Both the position numbers and the translations under genes were made by a program. Positions 54,690 through 64,000 of a stretch of DNA of 64,000 nt are shown here, in pieces; the stretch's first letter is position 1, and each line of letters starts with the position of its first letter. The stretch is from positions 1,178,001 through 1,242,000 of the forward strand of contig NZ_AP023179.1 of the NCBI RefSeq assembly GCF_013426915.1, in the 5' to 3' direction. The notes beneath the pieces were generated by a model. The model saw nothing but the letters and a program-made list of their open reading frames with translations, searched no databases and was not told the DNA's origin. Source of the stretch: Paraburkholderia sp. PGU19. Its GTDB lineage: Bacteria; Pseudomonadota; Gammaproteobacteria; Burkholderiales; Burkholderiaceae.

Positions 54690-54694
54690 TGGAT

Positions 54695-55528
54695 TTAGAT
54701 TTCCACCACCTTATTCCACGCGAACGCCGCATTTTCGAGCGCGCGCGTGCGCCGGTCGAGATAGCCGCGCGGATTGCACACGACGCGCGTGCCGTTTTCC
54801 ACGTAATCGAATGCCGTATGCGTATGGCCGTGCACCCACAGCACCACGGGCGCGTGCACCAGCGACGGCAGATCATTGACGAACCCAGCTGACACGACAT
54901 CATCCGCATAACGCTCGGCGAGACTGCGCCGGTGCGGCGCATGATGCGTGACGACGATCGTCTTGCCCGCAAACGGTTTAGCCAGTTCCGCTTCCAGCCA
55001 TGCACGCGCGTGACGATGAAGTGCGATCGTATCGGCGGCCGTCAGGTTGCGCGGCGTGTTGTCCTGCAGCGCGCCCTGGCCATTCGAGTTGTTTCCCGCT
55101 GTCCAGGTCACCTGAATCAGCCCGCGATAGTCGAGCATCACGCGCTCGGCCGCCGCGATCGACGCGGCGCGCGATGCTTCATCATTGCCGTAAAGATCGA
55201 AGTCGGTCCACAACGTCGTGCCGAGCACGCGCCACTGTCCGAGCGGATCGACGAGCGTCGCGTTGTTGAGAAAGTGCACGTTGTCGACGCTCGCGGCGGC
55301 GTCGTGCATTGCCGCTTCGAGCGCGCCGAACTCGCCGTCGTAATACTCGTGGTTGCCCGGCACGTAGACGACGGGCACCGCGCCGTCGAATGTTTCGGCC
55401 GCCCAGCGCAGGCCTTCGGCGTGATTGTGAATGTCGCCTGCCAGCACGACCAGATCGGCGTCCGCATGCGGAATGATTTCCGGCTGGTCAGATTCGAGAT
55501 GCAGATCGGACAGCACGCGAATTTTCAT
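54695..55528 (-). CDS. Calcineurin-like metallophosphoesterase
   Basis: A 277-residue phosphoesterase. Metal-ligand motifs are in order: SDLHLE (residues 7-12), LAGDIHNH, VPGNHEYYDGE, VTHHAPH and VHGHTHTAFDY. These give the dinuclear metal site. GAGAGG precedes the ATG. It is 27 bp downstream of the FAD oxidase gene and may share its transcript. The substrate cannot be inferred. Confidence 0.92.
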   Translation of the reverse strand: MKIRVLSDLHLESDQPEIIPHADADLVVLAGDIHNHAEGLRWAAETFDGAVPVVYVPGNHEYYDGEFGALEAAMHDAAASVDNVHFLNNATLVDPLGQWRVLGTTLWTDFDLYGNDEASRAASIAAAERVMLDYRGLIQVTWTAGNNSNGQGALQDNTPRNLTAADTIALHRHARAWLEAELAKPFAGKTIVVTHHAPHRRSLAERYADDVVSAGFVNDLPSLVHAPVVLWVHGHTHTAFDYVENGTRVVCNPRGYLDRRTRALENAAFAWNKVVEI

Positions 55529-55555
55529 GAACGCCTCTCGTCGATACCCATGCTC

Positions 55556-56986
55556 TTAGCGTAGCACCTTGCCGGGATTCATCAGGTTCAGCGGATCGAA
55601 CGCGGCTTTCAGGGTCTTCATCAGACGCACTTCGATATCCGATTTGTAGTGCGCCGATTCGTCGATCTTCAACTGACCGATGCCGTGCTCCGCGCTGATG
55701 CTGCCGCGATGCCGATGCACGCTGTCGTAGACGATCTGATTCATCGTGCTCTGATATTGATCGAGAAACTGCTTCGCATTGCCGCCTTCGGGCGCCTGCA
55801 CGTTGTAATGCAGATTGCCGTCGCCGAGATGACCGAACGTCACCATTCGCGCGCCGGGCGCGGCCTTCGCGATCAGCGCATCCGTTTCTTCGATGAAATG
55901 GCCGATCCGCGAAATCGGCACCGCGATATCGTGCTTGATGTTCAGTCCTTCCTCGGCCTGCGCCAGCGGAATGTGCTCGCGCAGATTCCAGAATGCCTGC
56001 GTCTGCGCGAGATTTTCCGCGACCACGGCGTCTGCGACGAGACCGCTTTCGAGTGCCGTTTCCATCATCCTCTCGAAGAGCGCGCGCGCGTGCTCTTCGC
56101 TTTCGCTATCCGACAGTTCGAGCAGCACGATCTGCGCGTGCGGCTCCGCGAATGGATAGCGCATCTGCGGAAAATGCCGGTTCACGAGACGCAGGCAGAA
56201 ATCCGACATCAGCTCGAAGCCCGTCAGAAGCGGTCCCGCGTGACGCTGCGCGAGCGACAGAAAATCCAGCGCGGCATGCGCCGAGGGCAGCGCGGCGAGC
56301 GCCGTCACGCGCGCGGCCGGCTGCGGATGCAGTTTCATCACGGCGGCCGTGATGATGCCGAGCGTGCCTTCCGCGCCGATGAACAGGTCGCGCAGATCGT
56401 AGCCCGTGTTGTCCTTGCGCAGCCCGCGCAGTCCGTCCCACAACTCGCCTTGCGGCGTCACGACTTCCAGCCCGAGACACAGTTCGCGCGTGTTGCCATA
56501 GCGCAATACGCCCGTGCCGCCCGCGTTCGTCGACAGATTGCCTCCGATCGTGCAACTGCCTTGCGCCGCGAGGCTCAGCGGAAACAGGCGCGCCGCCGCT
56601 TCGGCGCGCGCCTGCACGTCGGCGAGCATGACGCCTGCTTCGACGGTGATCGTGTTGTTGTGCGGATCGACGTCGCGCACGCGATTGAGCCGCCTGAGAC
56701 TCAGCACCGCTTGCGCACCGCTCGTGTCGGGCGTGGCGCCGCCCACGAGGCCCGTGTTGCCGCCTTGCGGCACGATCGCGACACGATGTTCGTTCGCGAG
56801 CCGCAAGATCGCGGCGACTTCTTCCGCCGTCGACGGGCACAGCACCGCGCACGCGCTGCCCGTGTAGCGGCGGCGCCAGTCGGTGAGATAGGGCGCGGTG
56901 TCGTGCGGCTCGGTGAGGACGTGCGCGGCGCCGATCGCGTCGACGCACGCGGCGATGAAGGAGGTCGATGAGGCTGCGGAGTTCAT
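55556..56986 (-). CDS. FAD-linked oxidase of the GlcD / D-2-hydroxyglutarate dehydrogenase type
   Basis: A 476-residue flavoprotein. The FAD domain has VAIVPQGGNTGLVGGATP, QGSCTIGGNLSTNAGGTGVL and FIGAEGTLGIITAAVMKL. The C-terminal FAD-oxidase domain has MVTFGHLGDGNLHYNVQAP (metal-binding His), SAEHGIGQLK and FDPLNLMNPGKVL. It would oxidise a D-2-hydroxy acid; the closest fit by eye is the D-2-hydroxyglutarate or D-lactate group rather than the GlcDEF complex, as no glcE or glcF is nearby. The ribosome binding site is weak. Confidence 0.9.
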   Translation of the reverse strand: MNSAASSTSFIAACVDAIGAAHVLTEPHDTAPYLTDWRRRYTGSACAVLCPSTAEEVAAILRLANEHRVAIVPQGGNTGLVGGATPDTSGAQAVLSLRRLNRVRDVDPHNNTITVEAGVMLADVQARAEAAARLFPLSLAAQGSCTIGGNLSTNAGGTGVLRYGNTRELCLGLEVVTPQGELWDGLRGLRKDNTGYDLRDLFIGAEGTLGIITAAVMKLHPQPAARVTALAALPSAHAALDFLSLAQRHAGPLLTGFELMSDFCLRLVNRHFPQMRYPFAEPHAQIVLLELSDSESEEHARALFERMMETALESGLVADAVVAENLAQTQAFWNLREHIPLAQAEEGLNIKHDIAVPISRIGHFIEETDALIAKAAPGARMVTFGHLGDGNLHYNVQAPEGGNAKQFLDQYQSTMNQIVYDSVHRHRGSISAEHGIGQLKIDESAHYKSDIEVRLMKTLKAAFDPLNLMNPGKVLR

Positions 56987-57120
56987 GTGGTCGGTCAGAG
57001 CGGGTAGGGCGTGTTCGACTTGTGCGTGGCTTGTGCGTGATTGACGCTGACGGTTGATGCAGGTTGTGATGCATTGAACGCGCAGCGCGGCCTGGGCTGT
57101 GGCCGCGCTGCGCCCGTTAA

Positions 57121-59574
<2,454 letters not shown>

Positions 59575-59640
59575 GCGCTCTCGGGCTTTGGGGCGCTCGC
59601 GCGTCGTTCGTGGTGCCTGAGTTGCGCCGCTTGCCGCTAG

Positions 59641-59964
59641 CTATAGCGAAATGCGCCCCGTGCAGATGTCCTTGAACATCACCCAGTCGCCCATCAGGCT
59701 GTAGATGGGATGCCGGAAGGTCGCCGGACGGTTCTTCTCGAAGAAGAAATGGCCGACCCACGCAAAGCCATACCCGCATACCACGACTGCCGGCAGCCAC
59801 AGCCAGTCGCCCGTCGCGAGCGCCATCGCGACGAAGCCGATCACGCCCAGCGACCCGACGAAATGCAGCCGCCGCGACACCGTGTTGCGATGCTCGGTCA
59901 GATAGTACGGATAGAACTCCGCGAAGCTGGCGAAGTGCTCGTCGTGCGTTGTCTGATGGCTCAT
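59641..59964 (-). CDS. DUF962 (Mpo1-like) membrane protein
   Basis: A 107-residue protein of the DUF962 family. FYPYYLTEHRNTVSRRLHFV is the signature N-terminus with the conserved His residues. Two membrane helices (VGSLGVIGFVAMALATGDWL and WLPAVVVCGYGFAWVGHFFF) are followed by PATFRHPIYSLMGDWVMF. Yeast Mpo1 is a dioxygenase acting on 2-hydroxy fatty acids; a like role is possible. GGAGG lies 6 nt before the ATG. It is convergent with the yihY-like gene. Confidence 0.9.
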   Translation of the reverse strand: MSHQTTHDEHFASFAEFYPYYLTEHRNTVSRRLHFVGSLGVIGFVAMALATGDWLWLPAVVVCGYGFAWVGHFFFEKNRPATFRHPIYSLMGDWVMFKDICTGRISL

Positions 59965-60098
59965 GATCGCCTCCGTTGTCTGCCCGCGTCAGCGCCGTGG
60001 CGCGGCCCGAAACCGGACAGGCATGGATTCATTGTGCTGCTATCGTCACGCGCGCGCAACCTGGCCATTCGGCATATGGTGTGCGCGCTTCGGGGCGG

Positions 60099-60944
60099 TT
60101 AATGTGAGGCCTGTGAACGATTCGGAGCGTGGGCCGTCGCAAACGCGTAAAGCGCGTCGAGCGTCGCGTCGGGCTGCTCGGACATCAGCGCGTGGCCGGC
60201 GTCGAGCGTGATCGTGTCGACGGGCACGTTTGCGTTGCGCAGCGCGTCGGCGACAGCTTTGGCGGCGCGCGGCGGCGTCATCACGTCGCGCCTGCCGACG
60301 ATCAGGCGCGTGGGGCAGCTCACCTGCGCGGCGCGCGCGAGACCGTCCGTGTACGCGTTGCAGGCGCTGAAGTCGGTGTGAAAGAGTCGTGGCTCGGCTG
60401 TCGCCGAGACGCGTTCCATCAGACGCTGGTTCATGCCGTGCAGCCAGAAGCCGGGCGCGGGGCATGACGGTTTCGCGGCGAGCGTCGAATGCGACCACTG
60501 GTTGACCATGTCGATGGCTTCCGGCTCGCGCTCGCGCGCGGCATCGAGCAGCGCATCGGAGACGGCCATCGGCACGGCTGTCGCGACGAGCGCCAGATGT
60601 GTCGCGCGTGACGGATAGCGAGCCGCGAAGTCGAGCGCGACGAGCGAGCCCATGCTGTGCCCGGCGACGAACGCACGCGCCACGCCCACTGCGTCGAGTA
60701 ACGCGGCGAGCCAGTCGGCCATCGCGCCGATGCTGGTCAGCGCCGGGCCGGCGCTGCGGTGGTGGCCGGGCAGGTCGACGGCCAATACGCCGAAGCCGTG
60801 ATGCGCGAAATAGCGCGTTTGCAGCGCCCAGACGCTGTGATCGTGCTCGGCGCCGTGAATGAAGACAGCGGTGGGCAGAGTGGCGTCGAATGCTTTGCCG
60901 CCCGTGTAGACGTAGGCCGGTTTGCCGTTGACGTCGACGATCAT
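60099..60944 (-). CDS. Alpha/beta-fold hydrolase
   Basis: A 281-residue alpha/beta hydrolase. The oxyanion loop is VFIHGAEHDHSVW, the nucleophile elbow is FVAGHSMGSLVALDF (Ser near residue 105), a likely acid is the Asp in VGRRDVMTPP, and His is in LDAGHALMSEQP. It resembles proline iminopeptidase/lipase-like esterases, but the substrate is not clear. AAGGAG is 6 nt before the ATG, which overlaps the metY stop (ATGA), so it is made together with MetY and may serve sulfur amino acid metabolism. Confidence 0.9.
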   Translation of the reverse strand: MIVDVNGKPAYVYTGGKAFDATLPTAVFIHGAEHDHSVWALQTRYFAHHGFGVLAVDLPGHHRSAGPALTSIGAMADWLAALLDAVGVARAFVAGHSMGSLVALDFAARYPSRATHLALVATAVPMAVSDALLDAAREREPEAIDMVNQWSHSTLAAKPSCPAPGFWLHGMNQRLMERVSATAEPRLFHTDFSACNAYTDGLARAAQVSCPTRLIVGRRDVMTPPRAAKAVADALRNANVPVDTITLDAGHALMSEQPDATLDALYAFATAHAPNRSQASH

Positions 60945-62290
60945 GCGGACTCCTTGCGCGCCGGACGGGCGGGCTTCGAGGCGGCTTGTTGCGCGGCGCC
61001 GCCCGCGGATTTCTGCGCGGCTTTTAGCGCGCGCTTGAGATCGTCGATCAGGTCGTCGGGGTCTTCGAGGCCGATCGAAAGACGTATCGTGCCTTCCGCG
61101 ATGCCCGCGGCGGCTAGCGCGGCGGCGTCCATGCGGAAGTGCGTCGTCGACGCAGGGTGAATGACGAGCGAGCGGGCGTCGCCGACGTTCGCGAGATGCG
61201 AGAACAGCGACAGCGCTTCGATGAACGCGCGGCCGGCGGCGCGGTCGCCGCGCAGGTTGAAGCTGAACACGGCGCCCGCGCCGCGCGGCAGCAGGCGCTG
61301 CGCGAGCGCGTGATCCGGGTGAGTCGGCAATTCGGGATAGGCGACTGATTCGACAGCGGCATGGGCGGCGAGGAATTCGACCACTTTGCGCGTATTCGCG
61401 ACGTGGCGTTCCATGCGCAGCGGCAGCGTTTCGATGCCCTGCAGCAGTTGCCACGCCGCTTGCGGATGCAGACACGCGCCGAAGTCGCGCAACCCTTCGC
61501 GGCGGGCACGCAGCAGGAACGGCGCAACGGTGCTTTCCTCGGCGAACACCATGCCGTGAAAGCCTTCGTACGGCTCGGTGAATTCCGGGAAGCGCCCGGA
61601 CGCGTCGAAGTCGAACGTGCCACCGTCGACGAGCACGCCGCCGATCGTCGTGCCGTGGCCGCCGAGGAACTTGGTCGCCGAGTGGTAGACGAAATCCGCG
61701 CCGTGGTCGAATGGCTTGAGCAGATACGGCGTCGTGAAGGTCGAATCGACCAGCAAAGGCACGCGATGCTCGTGCGCGATCTGCGCGACCGTCGCGATAT
61801 CGAGCACGTCGAGGCCCGGGTTGCCGAGCGTCTCGCCGAACAGCAGTTTTGTGTTCGGACGCAGCGCGGCGCGCCAGGCGTCGATAGCGCCCGGCTTCAC
61901 GAACGTCGTGTCGATGCCGAAGCGGCGCAGCGTGTAGTTGAGCAGGTTGTGCGAGCCGCCATAGAGCGCACTCGACGCGACGATGTGCGAGCCCGCGCCC
62001 ATCAGCGTGGCGATCGCGAGATGCAGCGCGGCCTGGCCGCTCGCCGTGCCGATCGCGCCCGCACCGTTTTCGAGCGCGGCCACGCGCTCTTCGAACACGG
62101 CGACCGTCGGGTTCGAGATGCGCGAGTAGACATGGCCCGCGCGCTCCATGTTGAAGAGCGCGGCGGCGTGGTCGGAGTCGCGGAACGTGAACGACGTGGT
62201 CTGATAGATGGGCGTCGCGCGGGCGCCCGTCGCGGGGTCGGGAGCGGCGCCCGCATGCAGCGCAAGCGTGTCGAAACGGTTGGCGGACAT
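60941..62290 (-). CDS. metY: O-acetylhomoserine sulfhydrylase / aminocarboxypropyltransferase
   Basis: A 449-residue PLP enzyme of the Cys/Met gamma-family. It makes homocysteine from O-acetyl-homoserine and sulfide. FDTLALHAGAAPDPATGA and the long YGGSHNLLNYTLRRFGI block are MetY-like. The PLP lysine is Lys207 in YHSATKFLGGHGTTIGG, and DSTFTTPYL precedes it. The last 30 residues are a Lys/Ala/Pro-rich tail (AAQKSAGGAAQQAASKPARP) beyond the usual end. It is divergent from the CBS gene, in a two-gene unit with the hydrolase. Confidence 0.93.
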   Translation of the reverse strand: MSANRFDTLALHAGAAPDPATGARATPIYQTTSFTFRDSDHAAALFNMERAGHVYSRISNPTVAVFEERVAALENGAGAIGTASGQAALHLAIATLMGAGSHIVASSALYGGSHNLLNYTLRRFGIDTTFVKPGAIDAWRAALRPNTKLLFGETLGNPGLDVLDIATVAQIAHEHRVPLLVDSTFTTPYLLKPFDHGADFVYHSATKFLGGHGTTIGGVLVDGGTFDFDASGRFPEFTEPYEGFHGMVFAEESTVAPFLLRARREGLRDFGACLHPQAAWQLLQGIETLPLRMERHVANTRKVVEFLAAHAAVESVAYPELPTHPDHALAQRLLPRGAGAVFSFNLRGDRAAGRAFIEALSLFSHLANVGDARSLVIHPASTTHFRMDAAALAAAGIAEGTIRLSIGLEDPDDLIDDLKRALKAAQKSAGGAAQQAASKPARPARKESA

Positions 62291-62598
62291 CGTGGACGGC
62301 CGGACCTCGACAGCCCGGCGAAGGTGAGAGTGGGGGCCATCGTATCATCGTGCCGCGCGCGAACCACTCGGTTAACGCCCGTATTACGTCTGTATGGAAA
62401 GGTGTGCCGGACAGGCGAGAACGGGCCGCCCGGCGCGCCCGCCGCAGCCGCTGGCAGGCCCGTGAGCGCCGCCTGCCGGGCGTTCGCTGGCGCGCTCCCG
62501 GCGGTAGTTGTGCGCTTTCTTTTTGTGGGCCTTTCCGCTACGATCGAAAGACAGTCAGGCCTTTTTTTGCTGCGGAAGGCTTCATCAGGAGACAAATC
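62291..62598. other. Divergent intergenic region, no gene seen
   Basis: 308 bp between divergent metY and the CBS gene. It must hold both promoters, but I find no convincing -35/-10 pair or operator. A T-rich run at about 62518-62528 and TACGAT near 62540 are weak candidates. Confidence 0.4.
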
Positions 62599-63066
62599 AT
62601 GCGCGTCAGCGACATTCTCAAGCTCAAGGGCAACACCCTCTTTACCGTCACGCCCGATAGCCCGCTCAATGAAGCCGTCAACACGATGGCCGAGCACGAT
62701 ATCGGCTCGCTCGTCGTGATGGAATACGGCGATCTCGTCGGCATGCTGACGTTCCGCGAGATCATTCTCGTGCTGAGCCGCAACGGCGGCAGCGTCGGCG
62801 GCAGCACGATCCGCAAGATCATGGACGATCACCCGCTCACCTGCACGCCTGAGACGGACGTCAACGAAGTTCGCCGCATGATGCTCGAACATCACGTGCG
62901 TTATCTGCCCGTCATGGAAAGCCGCAAGCTGATGGGCGTGATTTCGTTCTACGACGTCGCGAAGGCCGTCGTCGAAGAGCAGGGCTTCGAGAACCGGATG
63001 CTGAAGGCCTATATCCGCGACTGGCCTGCCGAAGACGAGCCGCAGCAGGAGCAGCCGTCGCGCTGA
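62599..63066 (+). CDS. CBS-domain protein
   Basis: A 155-residue protein made of one CBS pair. CBS1 is about residues 8-65 (TPDSPLNEAVNTMAEHDIGS, LVVMEYGDLVGMLTFREIIL); CBS2 is about 75-135 (TCTPETDVNEVRRMMLEHHV, YLPVMESRKLMGVISFYDVA). Such stand-alone pairs bind adenosyl nucleotides and often sense energy charge; the partner is unknown. AGGAGA is 8 nt before the ATG. A strong terminator follows, so it is probably a single-gene unit. Confidence 0.92.
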   Translation: MRVSDILKLKGNTLFTVTPDSPLNEAVNTMAEHDIGSLVVMEYGDLVGMLTFREIILVLSRNGGSVGGSTIRKIMDDHPLTCTPETDVNEVRRMMLEHHVRYLPVMESRKLMGVISFYDVAKAVVEEQGFENRMLKAYIRDWPAEDEPQQEQPSR

Positions 63067-63151
63067 GTCAGGCTCGGTGTCGGCCCTTGCCGGTTCAGTT
63101 TGCTGACGAAGCCTGCCGGCATGCCGCTGTCGCATGACTGAACTATCCTCG

Positions 63152-63181
63152 AAGCGCGCGCGATCAGCGTGCGCTTTTTTT
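63152..63181 (+). terminator. Intrinsic terminator after the CBS gene
   Basis: AAGCGCGCGC and GCGTGCGCTT form a 10-bp stem (one G-T pair) around the loop GATCA, followed by a run of seven T residues. Confidence 0.92.
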
Positions 63182-63245
63182 GTGTCCGCCAGTTCCGTAA
63201 AGCGGTTGTGAATCCGGGCAGAAACTGCCCAACATCCATCACTCC

Positions 63246-64000
63246 ATGAACGATCGTCCGTTGTCTACCGCCCAACAGCAAAGGCGTACCGTGCGTGAAC
63301 ACGGTTCGCAGTTCCGGCTGTTGCGCGAGCGCCGTTTCGCGCCGTTCTTCTGGACGCAGTTCCTCGGCGCGATGAACGACAACGTTTTCAAGATCGGCTT
63401 CACGTCGCTCGTCACGTATCAGGCTGCGCGCTTCTCAGGCGTCAATGCGGCTACCGCGGCCTTTCTGATTTCCGCGATCTTCATTCTGCCGTTTGTCCTG
63501 TTCTCGGCGACCTCCGGTCAGATCGCCGACAAGTACGACAAGGCGATGCTCACGCGCTTCGTCAAGACATTCGAGATCGGCGTGATGCTGGTGGGCGGCG
63601 CGGGATTCTGGCTGCACAACGCCGTGCTGCTGTATCTGTGCACGTTCCTGATGGGCGTCCATTCGACGGTGTTCGGCCCCGTCAAGTACGCGTACTTGCC
63701 ACAGCATCTGGACAAATCGGAGCTGGTCGGCGGCAACGGCATGGTCGAGATGGGCACCTTCGTCGCGATTCTGTTCGGCACGATCATGGGCGGCGCGGCG
63801 GCGGGCTCGGACGCGCACGGCGCGGCGATCCTCGCGTTCGGCTGCGTGGCGATTGCGCTGATTGGACGCGTCGCGTCGGGCTTCGTGCCGCCGTCGATGC
63901 CTTCTCAACCGGACTTGCGCATCAACTGGAATCCAATCAGCGAAACCTGGCGCAATCTGAAACTGGCGCGTCAAAACCGGACGGTGTTTCTGAGCCTGCT
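63246..64000 (+). CDS. MFS transporter of the LplT (lysophospholipid) type, 3' end cut by window
   Basis: An open frame runs from an ATG at 63246 to the window end (251 codons seen). After about 25 hydrophilic residues it reads RRFAPFFWTQFLGAMNDNVF, the signature of LplT-like flippases, then IFILPFVLFSATSGQIADKY and FLMGVHSTVFGPVKYAYLPQ. At least five helices are visible. In related genomes this domain may be fused to an acyltransferase (PlsC) and AMP-ligase that re-acylate imported lysophospholipids; whether that is so here lies outside the window. Confidence 0.88.
   Translation, partial: MNDRPLSTAQQQRRTVREHGSQFRLLRERRFAPFFWTQFLGAMNDNVFKIGFTSLVTYQAARFSGVNAATAAFLISAIFILPFVLFSATSGQIADKYDKAMLTRFVKTFEIGVMLVGGAGFWLHNAVLLYLCTFLMGVHSTVFGPVKYAYLPQHLDKSELVGGNGMVEMGTFVAILFGTIMGGAAAGSDAHGAAILAFGCVAIALIGRVASGFVPPSMPSQPDLRINWNPISETWRNLKLARQNRTVFLSL

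Noticed and set aside
60099..62348. A single 749-codon frame covering the hydrolase and most of metY
   Set aside because: The first two thirds is an out-of-frame reading of metY; only the part from 60944 down is the real hydrolase. It is not a fusion protein.

Overview
The window is GC-rich (mostly G or C at third codon positions), densely coding chromosomal DNA without rRNA or tRNA genes. Gene content (IolC fused to a DUF2090 aldolase, a Liv-type ABC cluster, FUSC/DUF1656/HlyD/NodT efflux, DUF2069, a two-component-free RpiR/inositol locus) points to a betaproteobacterium of the Burkholderiaceae, most likely Paraburkholderia or a close relative. The assignment rests on protein recognition by eye; no search was run. 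I find about 55 protein genes and no clear pseudogene, insertion sequence, prophage or CRISPR array.

Layout. 1-13 kb is mainly housekeeping: the tail of an unidentified gene, a NUDIX hydrolase, an orphan glutamate/aspartate binding protein, glnS, a secreted gamma-glutamyltransferase, an RBBP9-like hydrolase, a family III CoA-transferase, alaS with a clear intrinsic terminator, and a LysR regulator divergent from an MFS exporter. 13-20 kb holds a threonine aldolase and a tight six-gene operon (iron alcohol dehydrogenase, acyl-CoA thioesterase, LivH, LivM, LivG, LivF). This operon has no binding protein, LivM has a long C-terminal extension, and LivF has arginine where the Walker A lysine should be.

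20.7-33 kb is a myo-inositol locus. On the minus strand run the binding protein, permease, ATPase, iolC, iolD, iolE and iolB. Divergently run an RpiR-family regulator, iolG and a second MocA-type dehydrogenase. The 281-bp region between them carries a 22-bp palindrome of the form GGAA-N6-TTCC, which as I recall it is the motif proposed for rhizobial IolR, and a plausible minus-strand promoter. iolA is not in the window.

33-48 kb holds a TusA-family protein, galU, valS, uvrD with overlapping mtnN, prpE, a fosmidomycin-resistance type exporter and a chemotaxis receptor. 48-54 kb is an aromatic-acid or fusaric-acid type efflux operon (NodT, FUSC, DUF1656, HlyD) with a divergent LysR regulator. 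54-64 kb holds a small membrane protein, a phosphoesterase, an FAD-linked oxidase, DUF2069, wrbA, a YihY family protein, DUF962, an alpha/beta hydrolase, metY, a CBS-domain protein and the start of an LplT-like transporter cut by the window end.

The most unusual feature is a non-coding element present four times (about 19936-20765, 33318-34100, 43349-44164 and 47553-48329). Each copy is about 780-830 bp and is a nested inverted repeat: outer ends of the type TGTCTGCGACGC, long arms each carrying a 32-nt perfect hairpin, 18-bp inner inverted repeats, and a core of constant length (85-87 bp). The core of the fourth copy is inverted relative to the others. The copies encode no transposase, sit in intergenic gaps (three of four between convergent genes) and stop within about 10 bp of the next gene. 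They are the best candidate here for an undescribed system.
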